In this document: in pieces, positions 50,953 to 59,459 of the stretch
Layout: each line of letters opens with the position of its first letter
How positions within the stretch are numbered: the stretch's first letter is position 1
Assembly (NCBI GenBank): GCA_023229525.1
Contig: JALNZC010000003.1
Span: 62,001 to 126,000 of the forward strand
Source: Bacteroidales bacterium
GTDB taxonomy: Bacteria > Bacteroidota > Bacteroidia > Bacteroidales > FEN-979
Length of the DNA: 64,000 nt
Direction of reading: 5' to 3'
Made by a program: the position numbers and the translations under genes
The notes under the pieces: model-generated
Databases searched by the model: none
Seen by the model: only the letters and a program-made list of their open reading frames with translations
Told to the model about the DNA's origin: nothing

Positions 50953-53900
50953 TTATAACTTCCTTTTGATTTCGATCTGCTCGTAACCTTCAATGATATC
51001 CCCCGTTTTAATGTCGTTGAAGTTTTCGATGTTTAATCCGCATTCATAACCCGTCTGAACTTCTTTTACATCTTCCTTGAACCGTTTCAGTGAGCCCAGG
51101 ATACCGGTATAGACAACGATACCATCACGTATCACGCGGATCTTGGTACTTCGGGTGACTTTTCCATCAAGGACCATACAGCCTGCAACAGTCCCAACCT
51201 TGGTAATCCGGAAAACATCACGAACTTCGATATTGCAGATAATTTTTTCTTCGATTTCAGGGGATAACATTCCTTCGATGGCCATTTTAATCTCCTCTAT
51301 GGCCTGGTAAATGATGGAATAGAGTCGAATGTCAATCTGTTCAGCCTCAGCCAGTTTACGGGCATTCACCGACGGACGCACCTGGAACCCAACAATCACC
51401 GCATTCGAGGCCGAAGCCAGCAGTACATCGGATTCGGTGATGGCTCCAACGGATTTATGGATGACATTAACCATTACCTCTTCAGTGGATAATTTCAACA
51501 AAGAATCCGAAAGCGCTTCAACTGAACCATCCACATCTCCCTTAACGATAATATTAAGTTCCTTGAAATCGCCGATGGCAATACGACGACCAATTTCGTC
51601 GAGTGTAATGTGTTTCTGGGTCCGGAGTCCCTGTTCGCGTTGTAACTGTAACCGCTTGGTGGCAATAACTTTGGATTCTTTTTCGTCGGTCATTACATTA
51701 AATCCGTCACCGGCCTGCGGAGCGCCGTTCAAACCCAGCATAAGGATGGGCTGGGATGGGCCGGCTTCCCTGACCGATTGATTGCGCTCATTATACATCG
51801 CCTTGACTTTGCCATAAGTTGCGCCTGCCAGTACAATATCCCCGATCTGGAGTGTGCCATTTTGGACCAGAAGTTTGGCTACATAACCCCGGCCTTTATC
51901 GAGTGAAGATTCGATGACAGTCCCTGTGGCTAACCGGGTCTGGTTTGCTTTTACATTCAGCATTTCGGCTTCCAGCAATACTTTCTCCAGTAAAAGATCC
52001 ACGTTGGATCCGGTCTTTGCAGAGATTTCCTGGGTTTGGTATTTCCCTCCCCATTCTTCAACGAGGATGTTTATCTTGGATAATTCTTCGCGTAATTTTT
52101 CCGGGTTGGCATTGGGTTTATCGATCTTGTTAAAGGCGAAAACGATGGGTACACCGGCAGCCAGGGCATGGTTGATGGCTTCCCGAGTCTGGGGCATAAC
52201 TGTTTCATCGGCTGCAATGACAATGATGGCAACGTCGGTAACACTGGCGCCACGTGCGCGCATGGCTGTAAAGGCTTCATGGCCCGGAGTGTCGAGAAAG
52301 GTGATTTTCTTCCCGTTTTCCAGTTGTACTTCATAAGCGCCGATATGTTGGGTGATCCCACCGGCTTCACCGGCTACTACGTTTGTACTGCGGATAAAAT
52401 CCAGAAGTTTGGTCTTTCCATGGTCGACATGGCCCATCACTGTAACAATCGGGGGTCGTTCAGTAAGATCTTCCGGGTTATCGGGCTCATGTTGTTTAAT
52501 GGCTTCTTGTACCTCAACACTCACAAATTCTACTTTAAATCCGAATTCTTCGGCTACCAGGGTTAGGGTTTCCGCATCAAGACGTTGGTTGATCGATACG
52601 AACATCCCAAGTGCCATACAAGTCGAAATAACATCAGTTACAGGAACATTCAACATGGAAGCCAGTTCGTTGGCTGTGACAAATTCAGTGACCTTGATGA
52701 TCCGTTTACCTTCTTCCACCAATTCCTGTGCATGATGCATCTGTTGGCTTATGGCTTCACGTTTGGCCTTGCGATATTTTGATGCTTTTGATTTCCCGGT
52801 GGGACTTAACCTCGCCAGGGTTTCTTTTATCTGCTTTTCGATGTCTTCTACCGTCACTTCAGGCTTAAGGATTTCCTTATGGAATTTTTTATCCTTTGCC
52901 AGTTGGGGTTTTGCTATTCCGGATCTCGGAACTTCAATGTTGGATGCCTCTTCACCCTGCCGTCTGATGCGTTTGCGTTTTTTCTTCTTCGATTTCAACG
53001 TTTCATCTGAGGAACTCGCAACAGGTTGTGGCTTCTTTTTCTCGAATTTTTTGGGCTCGGGTAAGACAATAGAACCAAGGATGGTAGGACCTTCCAGAAT
53101 GATCCGCTCCGTGGGCAGAAAATTATCTTCCTGAATGGGTTCATCACTCTTCGTAATAATCAGATCTTCAAGCTGCTCTATTAATTCAGGTAGCACTTCG
53201 GGCAATGCTTCAATTTCCTCCAACTCCTCCGGTAACGGGACTACTGGTTCATCCACAACAGGTGCAGCAGCGGGTTGTTCAGGTTCCTGTTTTTTGGATT
53301 TCGCTTTCTTTGAAGGTTTCTTCTCAAATTGTCCCAGATCCATCTTCCCGACAATTTTTATATCTGTCTTCGGTTTTTCGTCGGAAACAGGTTCGGCAGG
53401 TAAAATGGTTTCTTCAGATGTGACAGGGCTTATTGCCAGATCGTCCGTAGGGGGTAATTCGGTTGTTTCGGCTTTCTTTGACTTTTCCGGGATTTTAGTG
53501 ACGGGTACTTCAGGAACCGGTTTTGGTTCCGCGACTGGTGCAACAGGCTCTGCAGGAGCGGCTTGAACAACCTTCGGTTCTGGTTTTTTCTCTTCCTTGA
53601 CCGGTTCTTTGGTTATCTGTTCCCTGGTTTTACGGGCAGCATCGAACTGTTTCTTATCGAATTCCATCGAAACATTCTTGATGAATAGTTCGTCCAGTTC
53701 TCTTTCACGGTCTTTGGTCGCGGTTTTCTTATCCTCGATGGTGATTGTTTCGTGGGGTGTGAATAGCAGCCCGATCTTTTTAGCCTCTTCCTTCACATGT
53801 TTTTCAGAGGCAAACTCTTTCATCAACAGAGTATACATCTCCTGCGACAATTTGGCATTGGGATCGTTACCGATAGAAAATCCTTTTTTCGTCAGGAAGT

Positions 53901-53976
53901 CCACAACGGTTTTGATTCCAATATTAAATTCCCGCGCGGCTTTGCTAAGCCTGGTAGTTGTTACACCTTCACTCAT
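50953..53976 (-). CDS. infB: Translation initiation factor IF-2
   Basis: A 1007-residue GTPase that brings initiator tRNA to the 30S subunit. The N-terminal IF2N domain (SKAAREFNIGIKTVVDFL, about 11-28) is followed by a low-complexity Pro/Glu/Lys-rich region (about 115-350) and the G domain with GHVDHGKT (about 515-522). The C-terminal barrels end with a KH-like hydrophilic tail (YEQIEIKRKL). The long charged middle is common in Bacteroidota IF-2. It lies just downstream of nusA in the conserved rimP-nusA-infB order. Confidence 0.97.
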   Translation of the reverse strand: MSEGVTTTRLSKAAREFNIGIKTVVDFLTKKGFSIGNDPNAKLSQEMYTLLMKEFASEKHVKEEAKKIGLLFTPHETITIEDKKTATKDRERELDELFIKNVSMEFDKKQFDAARKTREQITKEPVKEEKKPEPKVVQAAPAEPVAPVAEPKPVPEVPVTKIPEKSKKAETTELPPTDDLAISPVTSEETILPAEPVSDEKPKTDIKIVGKMDLGQFEKKPSKKAKSKKQEPEQPAAAPVVDEPVVPLPEELEEIEALPEVLPELIEQLEDLIITKSDEPIQEDNFLPTERIILEGPTILGSIVLPEPKKFEKKKPQPVASSSDETLKSKKKKRKRIRRQGEEASNIEVPRSGIAKPQLAKDKKFHKEILKPEVTVEDIEKQIKETLARLSPTGKSKASKYRKAKREAISQQMHHAQELVEEGKRIIKVTEFVTANELASMLNVPVTDVISTCMALGMFVSINQRLDAETLTLVAEEFGFKVEFVSVEVQEAIKQHEPDNPEDLTERPPIVTVMGHVDHGKTKLLDFIRSTNVVAGEAGGITQHIGAYEVQLENGKKITFLDTPGHEAFTAMRARGASVTDVAIIVIAADETVMPQTREAINHALAAGVPIVFAFNKIDKPNANPEKLREELSKINILVEEWGGKYQTQEISAKTGSNVDLLLEKVLLEAEMLNVKANQTRLATGTVIESSLDKGRGYVAKLLVQNGTLQIGDIVLAGATYGKVKAMYNERNQSVREAGPSQPILMLGLNGAPQAGDGFNVMTDEKESKVIATKRLQLQREQGLRTQKHITLDEIGRRIAIGDFKELNIIVKGDVDGSVEALSDSLLKLSTEEVMVNVIHKSVGAITESDVLLASASNAVIVGFQVRPSVNARKLAEAEQIDIRLYSIIYQAIEEIKMAIEGMLSPEIEEKIICNIEVRDVFRITKVGTVAGCMVLDGKVTRSTKIRVIRDGIVVYTGILGSLKRFKEDVKEVQTGYECGLNIENFNDIKTGDIIEGYEQIEIKRKL

Positions 53977-53995
53977 TGAGCAAAATTATGATTTT

Positions 53996-55231
53996 TTATT
54001 CAAATTCGGCTTTTATTATGCGAATTACTTCCCTGATGGTCTCTTCCTCGAGGTCGGTACGCTTTACTAATTCTTGTACATCGAGATCCAGAACGCTTTT
54101 CGCAGTGTCGCAACCGATCGCTTTAAGTTCATCTATGATCCACTGATCTATTTCATCAGAAAATTCTTGAATGTCAACATCTTCATTGTCTACATCCGTA
54201 TCACGGTAGACATCAATCTCGTACCCGGTGAGTTTACCGGCAAGTTTGATATTGAATCCCCCTTTACCAATAGCCAATGAAACCTGATCAGGTTTCATAT
54301 AAACATCGGCCCGTTTCTCTTCCTCATTAATCACAATCGAAGAAACCTTGGCCGGACTTAAAGCGCGCTGGATAAACAGGGAAGGATTGTTGGTGAAATT
54401 GATCACATCGATGTTTTCATTCTTCAATTCCCTGACGATTCCATGGATGCGGCTTCCCTTCATCCCGACACATGCACCAACAGGATCGATGCGGTCATCA
54501 TAGGATTCTACGGCAATCTTGGCCCGTTCTCCCGGTACCCTGACGATCTTCTTAATACTGATCAACCCGTCGAAAACCTCCGGAACTTCAGCTTCAAACA
54601 ATCGTTCCAGGAATGCTTCAGAAGTCCGCGACAAAATGATCACCGGATTGTTATTCTTCATTTCAACTTTGGAAACCACTGCGCGGATTGAGTCGCCCTT
54701 ACGGTAAAAATCAGAAGGAATCTGCTCCGATTTCGGAAGGATCAGTTCAATACCTTCGTCATCAAGCACCAGGATCTCCTTCTTCCACACCTGGTATACT
54801 TCCCCGGCGATGATTTCCCCGATTTTTTCCCGGTACTTGGTATAAACATTATTTTTCTCATATTCCTGTATCTTGGAAATCAGATTTTGCCGGATGGCGA
54901 GAATCTCACGCCTTCCAAAGCTACCCAACCTGACCTCCTCGGAAAGTTCTTCACCCACTTCGAAATCAGGTTCAATCTTCATGGCTTCGGATAAAGGAAC
55001 CTGAGTGTTTTCATCTTCCACAGCGCCATCGTCAACGATAATGCGGGAGCGTAAGATTTCAAGGTCTCCTTTATCAATGTTTACAATGATGTCGAAATTG
55101 TCGGCTGACCCAAAGCGTTTTGTCAGCATATGTTTGAATACATCTTCCAGGATGCTCATCATGGTTTCCCTGTCGATGTTCTTGAATTCCTTGAATTCTG
55201 AAAAGGTTTCGACTAAATTCAGATGTTCCAT
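53996..55231 (-). CDS. nusA: Transcription termination/antitermination factor NusA
   Basis: A 411-residue RNA polymerase-binding protein. The NusA N-terminal domain (about 1-130) is followed by an S1 domain (about 140-200, GEVYQVWKKEILVL) and two KH domains (about 205-345, VGACVGMKGSRIHGIVREL and VSLAIGKGGFNIKLAGKL). A short acidic C-terminal end follows. It modulates pausing and termination. It lies between rimP and infB, with a 12-base gap on the rimP side, in the conserved operon. Confidence 0.97.
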   Translation of the reverse strand: MEHLNLVETFSEFKEFKNIDRETMMSILEDVFKHMLTKRFGSADNFDIIVNIDKGDLEILRSRIIVDDGAVEDENTQVPLSEAMKIEPDFEVGEELSEEVRLGSFGRREILAIRQNLISKIQEYEKNNVYTKYREKIGEIIAGEVYQVWKKEILVLDDEGIELILPKSEQIPSDFYRKGDSIRAVVSKVEMKNNNPVIILSRTSEAFLERLFEAEVPEVFDGLISIKKIVRVPGERAKIAVESYDDRIDPVGACVGMKGSRIHGIVRELKNENIDVINFTNNPSLFIQRALSPAKVSSIVINEEEKRADVYMKPDQVSLAIGKGGFNIKLAGKLTGYEIDVYRDTDVDNEDVDIQEFSDEIDQWIIDELKAIGCDTAKSVLDLDVQELVKRTDLEEETIREVIRIIKAEFE

Positions 55232-55243
55232 TGCTTGATAATT

Positions 55244-55699
55244 CTACTTTTTAAATGTTATTACTTCTTTAGCTGATCGGATGGTTTCAAAGGATAGGGA
55301 TAAAAATATCTTTTCCGCTATTTTTTTTATTTTTTTTGGAATTAATTCGACCTCAATTCCACGTTCATCGACGCTAATCACTTTCCCGGTTAAGGTTTCT
55401 CCCGTCACTGTTGTGATATCAAGGGCATTACTAATATTTTTCTTAAATTGACGAGGAAACTGTAAAGGACGATCAATACCTGCCGAAGAAACGGTGAGCT
55501 CAAAATCTTCCTTATCGCGATCAAGATTGAGTTCCAGGAAGTGACTGAGATGGTGACATGCCTCGATGGTTACACGGTTATCCCCATCAATATAGACAAA
55601 TATCTTGTTGACAGGTTTCACTGTTACTTCAATCAGGAAAAGATCGCTTCCTTTCAGAAAATCTTCAACCAGTTGTTTGACTTGTTCTTCAGTGATCAT
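55244..55699 (-). CDS. rimP: Ribosome maturation factor RimP
   Basis: A 151-residue protein needed for 30S maturation. It begins MITEEQVKQLVEDFL and contains VYIDGDNRVTIEACHHLSHFLE and DFELTVSSAGIDRPL, the RimP motifs. The C-terminal SH3-like domain has LTGKVISVDERGIEV. It is the first gene of the operon and has its own promoter, with an attenuator-like hairpin in the leader. Length is typical. Confidence 0.95.
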   Translation of the reverse strand: MITEEQVKQLVEDFLKGSDLFLIEVTVKPVNKIFVYIDGDNRVTIEACHHLSHFLELNLDRDKEDFELTVSSAGIDRPLQFPRQFKKNISNALDITTVTGETLTGKVISVDERGIEVELIPKKIKKIAEKIFLSLSFETIRSAKEVITFKK

Positions 55700-55710
55700 G
55701 GTTCATCAAT

Positions 55711-55737
55711 AAAAGAGGGGACTTTTTGTCCCCTCTT
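55711..55737 (-). terminator. Terminator-like hairpin in the rimP leader
   Basis: On the minus strand AAGAGGGGAC (55737..55728) pairs exactly with GTCCCCTCTT (55722..55713) around an AAAAA loop and runs into TT (TTTT counting the stem end). It lies between the rimP promoter and its start codon, so every rimP-operon transcript from this promoter carries it. The short U-tract suggests partial termination or an attenuator rather than a strong stop. Confidence 0.7.
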
Positions 55738-55760
55738 ATCAACATTGGTAAATTCGGATG

Positions 55761-55791
55761 CAAAGATACACAATATTTGTTGAACACCAAA
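55761..55791 (-). promoter_or_regulatory. Promoter of the rimP-nusA-infB operon
   Basis: On the minus strand TTTG (55791..55788) and TATCTTTG (55768..55761) are 19 bases apart, the same spacing as at tRNA-Val. The predicted start near 55755 gives a leader of about 55 bases containing the hairpin. Confidence 0.7.
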
Positions 55792-55827
55792 TCTTTTCAT
55801 TAGATTTGTATACAGAATCATGTTTTC

Positions 55828-57936
55828 ATGAGATATCAAGCCTGGATATTATGGCTAGTACTGTTTTACCCCCAAACTGCTTATAACCAGTGGGAATATG
55901 TTAATCCGGTAGCAACAGCCGATAATTATGTTGCCATGGATTTCTTGGATGCTGCAACAGGATTCGCATTAACCTCGCATGGTACCCTCATGGGTACAGC
56001 CGATGGAGGCAATAGATGGGCAAAGGTCGAGTCGGTTTCTCCGCATTCGGGTTTTTTTCTCGATATGGTTTTCACATCATCATCGGAAGGAACTATTACA
56101 AGCACTCGTGGACTAATCCTCCATACCAGGAATGGTGGCCACACATGGGATTCCATTCCATCAGGAACCAATGCCAACCTTCAATCGGTTTTTATGTATT
56201 CAAATTCCATTGGTTATATCGTGGGACTTCATGGTACCGTATTGAAAACCGTTGATGGCGGCCTCACATGGAATCCTGTACAGACAATTCCTGGCAGGGA
56301 TTTATACGATTGCTGGTTTGTTGATCCTGAAACGGGTTTTGTGGCAGCGGATAAACATGTTTTCAAAACACGGGACGGTGGAAATACGTGGAATCAAATT
56401 CTTCTTGCCGATTCCGGGGATAATTTTATCCGGATAGCTTTTGCCGATTCCCTGAATGGATTCACAGTTGGCAGAAGGGGAGCGGCTTTTAAGACCTCCG
56501 ACGGGGGAAACAACTGGATCCGGACTCCTACCGGAACGACCCGTTACCTGTACGGTCTGTCGATTGTGAACCCGCAAGTCGTTTACATTACCGGTAGTAA
56601 TGGTTTGATCCTGAAAAGTAAAGACAATGGTGAAACCTGGAATATGCAATCTTCCGGTATCCCTTATGATCTTGGAAGTATTGTTTTCACCGATGAAAAT
56701 AAAGGCTCTGCGTCAGGCCCTTTGGGCGCGATTCTTCATACGACGGACGGAGGAAATACGTGGAAGCCCGCAACCTATGCCACTTTAAATAATTTGTGGG
56801 ATTGTTCATTTCCGGAATTGGAGATTGGATATGCCTGCGGATCGGATGGTACAATCCTGAAAACTAACGATGGCGGCAACTCATGGTCATTATTGGAAAC
56901 CGGGACTGCACAAACATTATATACGATTTTTATGACCAGCCCACTGGTGGGTTATTCTGCAGGCGATGGAGGAACCATTATTAAAACGATAGACGAAGGA
57001 AATACGTGGAATAAACTTACATCGCCGGAACCGGTTTTCTGGAATAATTTGTTCTTTAGTGACGCAAATAATGGTTTCCTGGTAGGAAGGACCCAGGTGA
57101 TCTATCACACCACGGATGGAGGTCAAACGTGGGATTCATACAATACCGGTACAAATGCAGCCCTAAACGCTATTGAATTTCATGGGTTATCAGGTTATGC
57201 CTGCGGGATTAACGCCACTCTTTTACAAACCATGAATGGAGGAGTTTCCTGGCAGCAGATTGTAGTACCTGAGCTTTGTGAAGCCAACCTGAATGTGATC
57301 AGTTGTATTGATCAAGATAACTGTTATGTTGCGGGTAATCAATATATTGATAACGCTAATATCTGTTTTCTCGCTTTTACCCACGATGGTGGAAATACGT
57401 GGCAAGTAAAGACTTTTGCATTTTTCCCTTCGAAGATTTTTACCGCGTTATTTTTTAGGGATGCCATGACCGGTTACCTGGGAGGTAGCGGATTTATCTG
57501 GAAGACACGCGATGGAGGCAACCATTGGATTGATCAAACCACCTATATGGAACAGACCAATCCGAATGCGTTTTTTTTTGTAACGGATGAAGTCGGATTT
57601 TCCGTTTCCTATGGTGGTCAAATCATGAGGACTATCAACGGAGGCGGCATTGGATTCAAAGACCCCGGGATGGTTAATTCATCCCTCCTTGAACAGAACT
57701 ACCCGAACCCATTTTCCAGCAAAACCAGAATAACCTATCATCTTCCGGTGAAAAGCAAAGTTGAATTGGTAATTGTCGATGTAACCGGCCGGAAAGTCAT
57801 AACATTGATCAATCAGGATCAATCAGCCGGAACTTATTTTTACGATTTCGATGGTACCGGATTGCCGTCAGGCTTTTATTTTTACAGGTTATTATCCAAG
57901 GGAGGAATTGAGACAGGGAAAATGGTTAAAAATTAG
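55828..57936 (+). CDS. Secreted Asp-box (Ycf48/BNR-like) propeller protein with T9SS tail
   Basis: A 702-residue protein with a signal sequence and about thirteen repeats of the form TxDGGxTW (TADGGNRW, TRDGGNTW, TTDGGQTW and others) spaced roughly 40-50 residues, as in Ycf48-like photosystem assembly factors and BNR propellers. The tail beginning NYPNPFSSKTRITYHLPVKS is a type A T9SS tail. This argues for a secreted surface propeller and not a photosystem factor. The role is not known. A hairpin with no T-tract follows. Confidence 0.85.
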   Translation: MRYQAWILWLVLFYPQTAYNQWEYVNPVATADNYVAMDFLDAATGFALTSHGTLMGTADGGNRWAKVESVSPHSGFFLDMVFTSSSEGTITSTRGLILHTRNGGHTWDSIPSGTNANLQSVFMYSNSIGYIVGLHGTVLKTVDGGLTWNPVQTIPGRDLYDCWFVDPETGFVAADKHVFKTRDGGNTWNQILLADSGDNFIRIAFADSLNGFTVGRRGAAFKTSDGGNNWIRTPTGTTRYLYGLSIVNPQVVYITGSNGLILKSKDNGETWNMQSSGIPYDLGSIVFTDENKGSASGPLGAILHTTDGGNTWKPATYATLNNLWDCSFPELEIGYACGSDGTILKTNDGGNSWSLLETGTAQTLYTIFMTSPLVGYSAGDGGTIIKTIDEGNTWNKLTSPEPVFWNNLFFSDANNGFLVGRTQVIYHTTDGGQTWDSYNTGTNAALNAIEFHGLSGYACGINATLLQTMNGGVSWQQIVVPELCEANLNVISCIDQDNCYVAGNQYIDNANICFLAFTHDGGNTWQVKTFAFFPSKIFTALFFRDAMTGYLGGSGFIWKTRDGGNHWIDQTTYMEQTNPNAFFFVTDEVGFSVSYGGQIMRTINGGGIGFKDPGMVNSSLLEQNYPNPFSSKTRITYHLPVKSKVELVIVDVTGRKVITLINQDQSAGTYFYDFDGTGLPSGFYFYRLLSKGGIETGKMVKN

Positions 57937-57938
57937 AA

Positions 57939-57964
57939 ATCCCGGTCTGAGGGTTGACCGGGAT
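57939..57964. terminator. Hairpin after the Asp-box gene
   Basis: ATCCCGGTC (57939-57947) pairs exactly with GACCGGGAT (57956-57964) around an eight-base loop. No T-tract follows on either strand. It lies between convergent genes and could act as a weak bidirectional terminator or an mRNA 3' stabiliser. Confidence 0.55.
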
Positions 57965-58002
57965 GAGAGATAAAACGAGGTAGTTCGAAGTGAATTGCAG
58001 TT

Positions 58003-58332
58003 TTATTGGTCTGAGAAATCGGCATATTCAGGCATAACAGGTGCGAATGTTTTAATATTCATCGGCCGATCTGTTTCATTATCTTCAAAGTCGGCTTCCC
58101 GTGGTGTTACCGGTGTCAGATCTAAAAGAAGTTTCTCATAAAATGGTTCATTTTCAATAGCATCTGTAAAATCAGCTTCTTTTGGTAATGAAGGTGCCAG
58201 ATCAGTGAGTTTCACTGTGGTTTCGGTTTTTGGAAACACTGTTTTAACAGGATCGCCCGCTCCATTATTGGCAAAGAGCATGTTGATATTTATGGCCAGA
58301 AGGAAGATGAGTATAATGGTTGGTGTTTTCAT
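58003..58332 (-). CDS. Small secreted protein with three APxxP-ADF repeats
   Basis: A 109-residue protein with a signal peptide (about 1-20) and three spaced copies of a short motif: LAPSLPKEADFTD (45-57), LTPVTPREADFED (72-84) and FAPVMPEYADFSD (96-108). Between them are acidic linkers. I do not recognise a named family; similar small proteins with repeated P-x-EA-x-F motifs occur in Bacteroidota, as far as I recall. It has no T9SS tail. Function unknown. Confidence 0.65.
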   Translation of the reverse strand: MKTPTIILIFLLAININMLFANNGAGDPVKTVFPKTETTVKLTDLAPSLPKEADFTDAIENEPFYEKLLLDLTPVTPREADFEDNETDRPMNIKTFAPVMPEYADFSDQ

Positions 58333-58759
58333 TGTTTATGGTTTTTTGTTGTTTTGAACATAAGACGGATGATGATCATATACGTTACTTCAGAACTGAT
58401 GAAAGTCATAAAGAAATCGACGAACAACGGAAAAATACCGGTCTAATTTCTATTGTGGTAAGTTCCCACTGAATTTTTTTTTCTTTTTCTGCAACCAACG
58501 GTTAAATTATTTGTCTTTATTGGTAAATGTTAGAGGGAAATTAAATGACCCTTCTATTTTACCAAAACATTACCAATATGTTAACCCGGTGTACTTTTTT
58601 TCCCAATCTTTCTTTTCGCGGGGAAATTAATCTGCAAAAATGTCTTCATCCACCCTGAAATATTTCCCGAAATCCGGACAAAATCAATCTGGTACCCGGT
58701 TTCTCAATAAACATAATCGGATATAAAATTCATTTAATCATTTTTAAGAAATAATTGTT
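58333..58759. other. 427-base intergenic region between divergent genes
   Basis: No gene is evident. An imperfect inverted repeat (TTGGTAAATGTT at 58520-58531 and AACATTACCAA at 58566-58576) could be an operator-like site, but I cannot support more. No full consensus promoter was found for the genes on either side. Confidence 0.4.
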
Positions 58760-59428
58760 ATGAAACAAAGAAGAAATATATTATTGGCGGTATTCATCCT
58801 TAGTTTGTTTGATATGTCGTTTGCACAAAACGTCATTGTGGGTGATGAAGGAAGTAATAATACAACTTTCGAAAATGATGGGACTATGGTTTTCAATGGC
58901 AACGCCACTGTTTGGGATGATATACAAATGCCTGGGATTATTGGAAAAATAGGTGTACGGACCCCTACATTTTCTGTTTTTCGAGGTGGGCTATATGCTT
59001 ATTCCTTTGATACTCCAGACGCATTGTTTTTTCAAATTCAAATTCAACACTCATGGAAACAAGGCTCTCCGATTACTCCACATATACATATCTCTCCTTC
59101 AAATGGGAATTCAGGAAATACTGTTTGGCATATTGAATATTGCTGGGCCAACGTAAATAAGACATTCCGGTCGATAACTAATATTTTGGATGCAACAATA
59201 CCTATAAATGCAAATGATCATCAGAATCTTATTCTTTCATTTGGAAATATAGCTCCGACAGAAGGAGACGATCCTAATGCCAATGATCTGATAAGCAGTA
59301 TTTTGATGTGCAAAATATATCGGGACAATACTGGATTAGATACCTATGCTTCAAAAATTTTTCTTCTCAGTTTCGACGTGCATTATGAGAAAGATACTGA
59401 AGGGAGTAGAGAGCAAATAACAAAATAG
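58760..59428 (+). CDS. Secreted protein resembling phage virion fibre domains
   Basis: A 222-residue protein with a signal peptide (to about residue 22, SFAQ). The mature part reads WDDIQMPGIIGKIGVRTPTF in two blocks, then PDALFFQIQIQHSWKQGSPI, HIHISPSNGNSGNTVWHIEYCW and DTYASKIFLLSFDVHYEKDT. This pattern (WDD..., HxW-x-x-G-x-x-x-x-P-H-x-H, then YxWA) is one I associate with virion structural proteins in environmental phage genomes. Here the gene carries a bacterial signal peptide and no phage genes surround it. It may be a domesticated fibre-like domain. No T9SS tail is present. The next gene starts 31 bases later. Confidence 0.55.
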   Translation: MKQRRNILLAVFILSLFDMSFAQNVIVGDEGSNNTTFENDGTMVFNGNATVWDDIQMPGIIGKIGVRTPTFSVFRGGLYAYSFDTPDALFFQIQIQHSWKQGSPITPHIHISPSNGNSGNTVWHIEYCWANVNKTFRSITNILDATIPINANDHQNLILSFGNIAPTEGDDPNANDLISSILMCKIYRDNTGLDTYASKIFLLSFDVHYEKDTEGSREQITK

Positions 59429-59459
59429 CTTATTTTTTTAATTCAAACATACCCTAATT

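Noticed and set aside
55828..57936. Photosystem assembly factor Ycf48
   Set aside because: The TxDGGxTW repeats are shared with general propellers, while the T9SS tail and the organism type indicate a secreted surface protein.
58333..58759. A small gene in the intergenic region
   Set aside because: Only a 37-codon frame without a plausible signal, family motif or ribosome-binding site was found.
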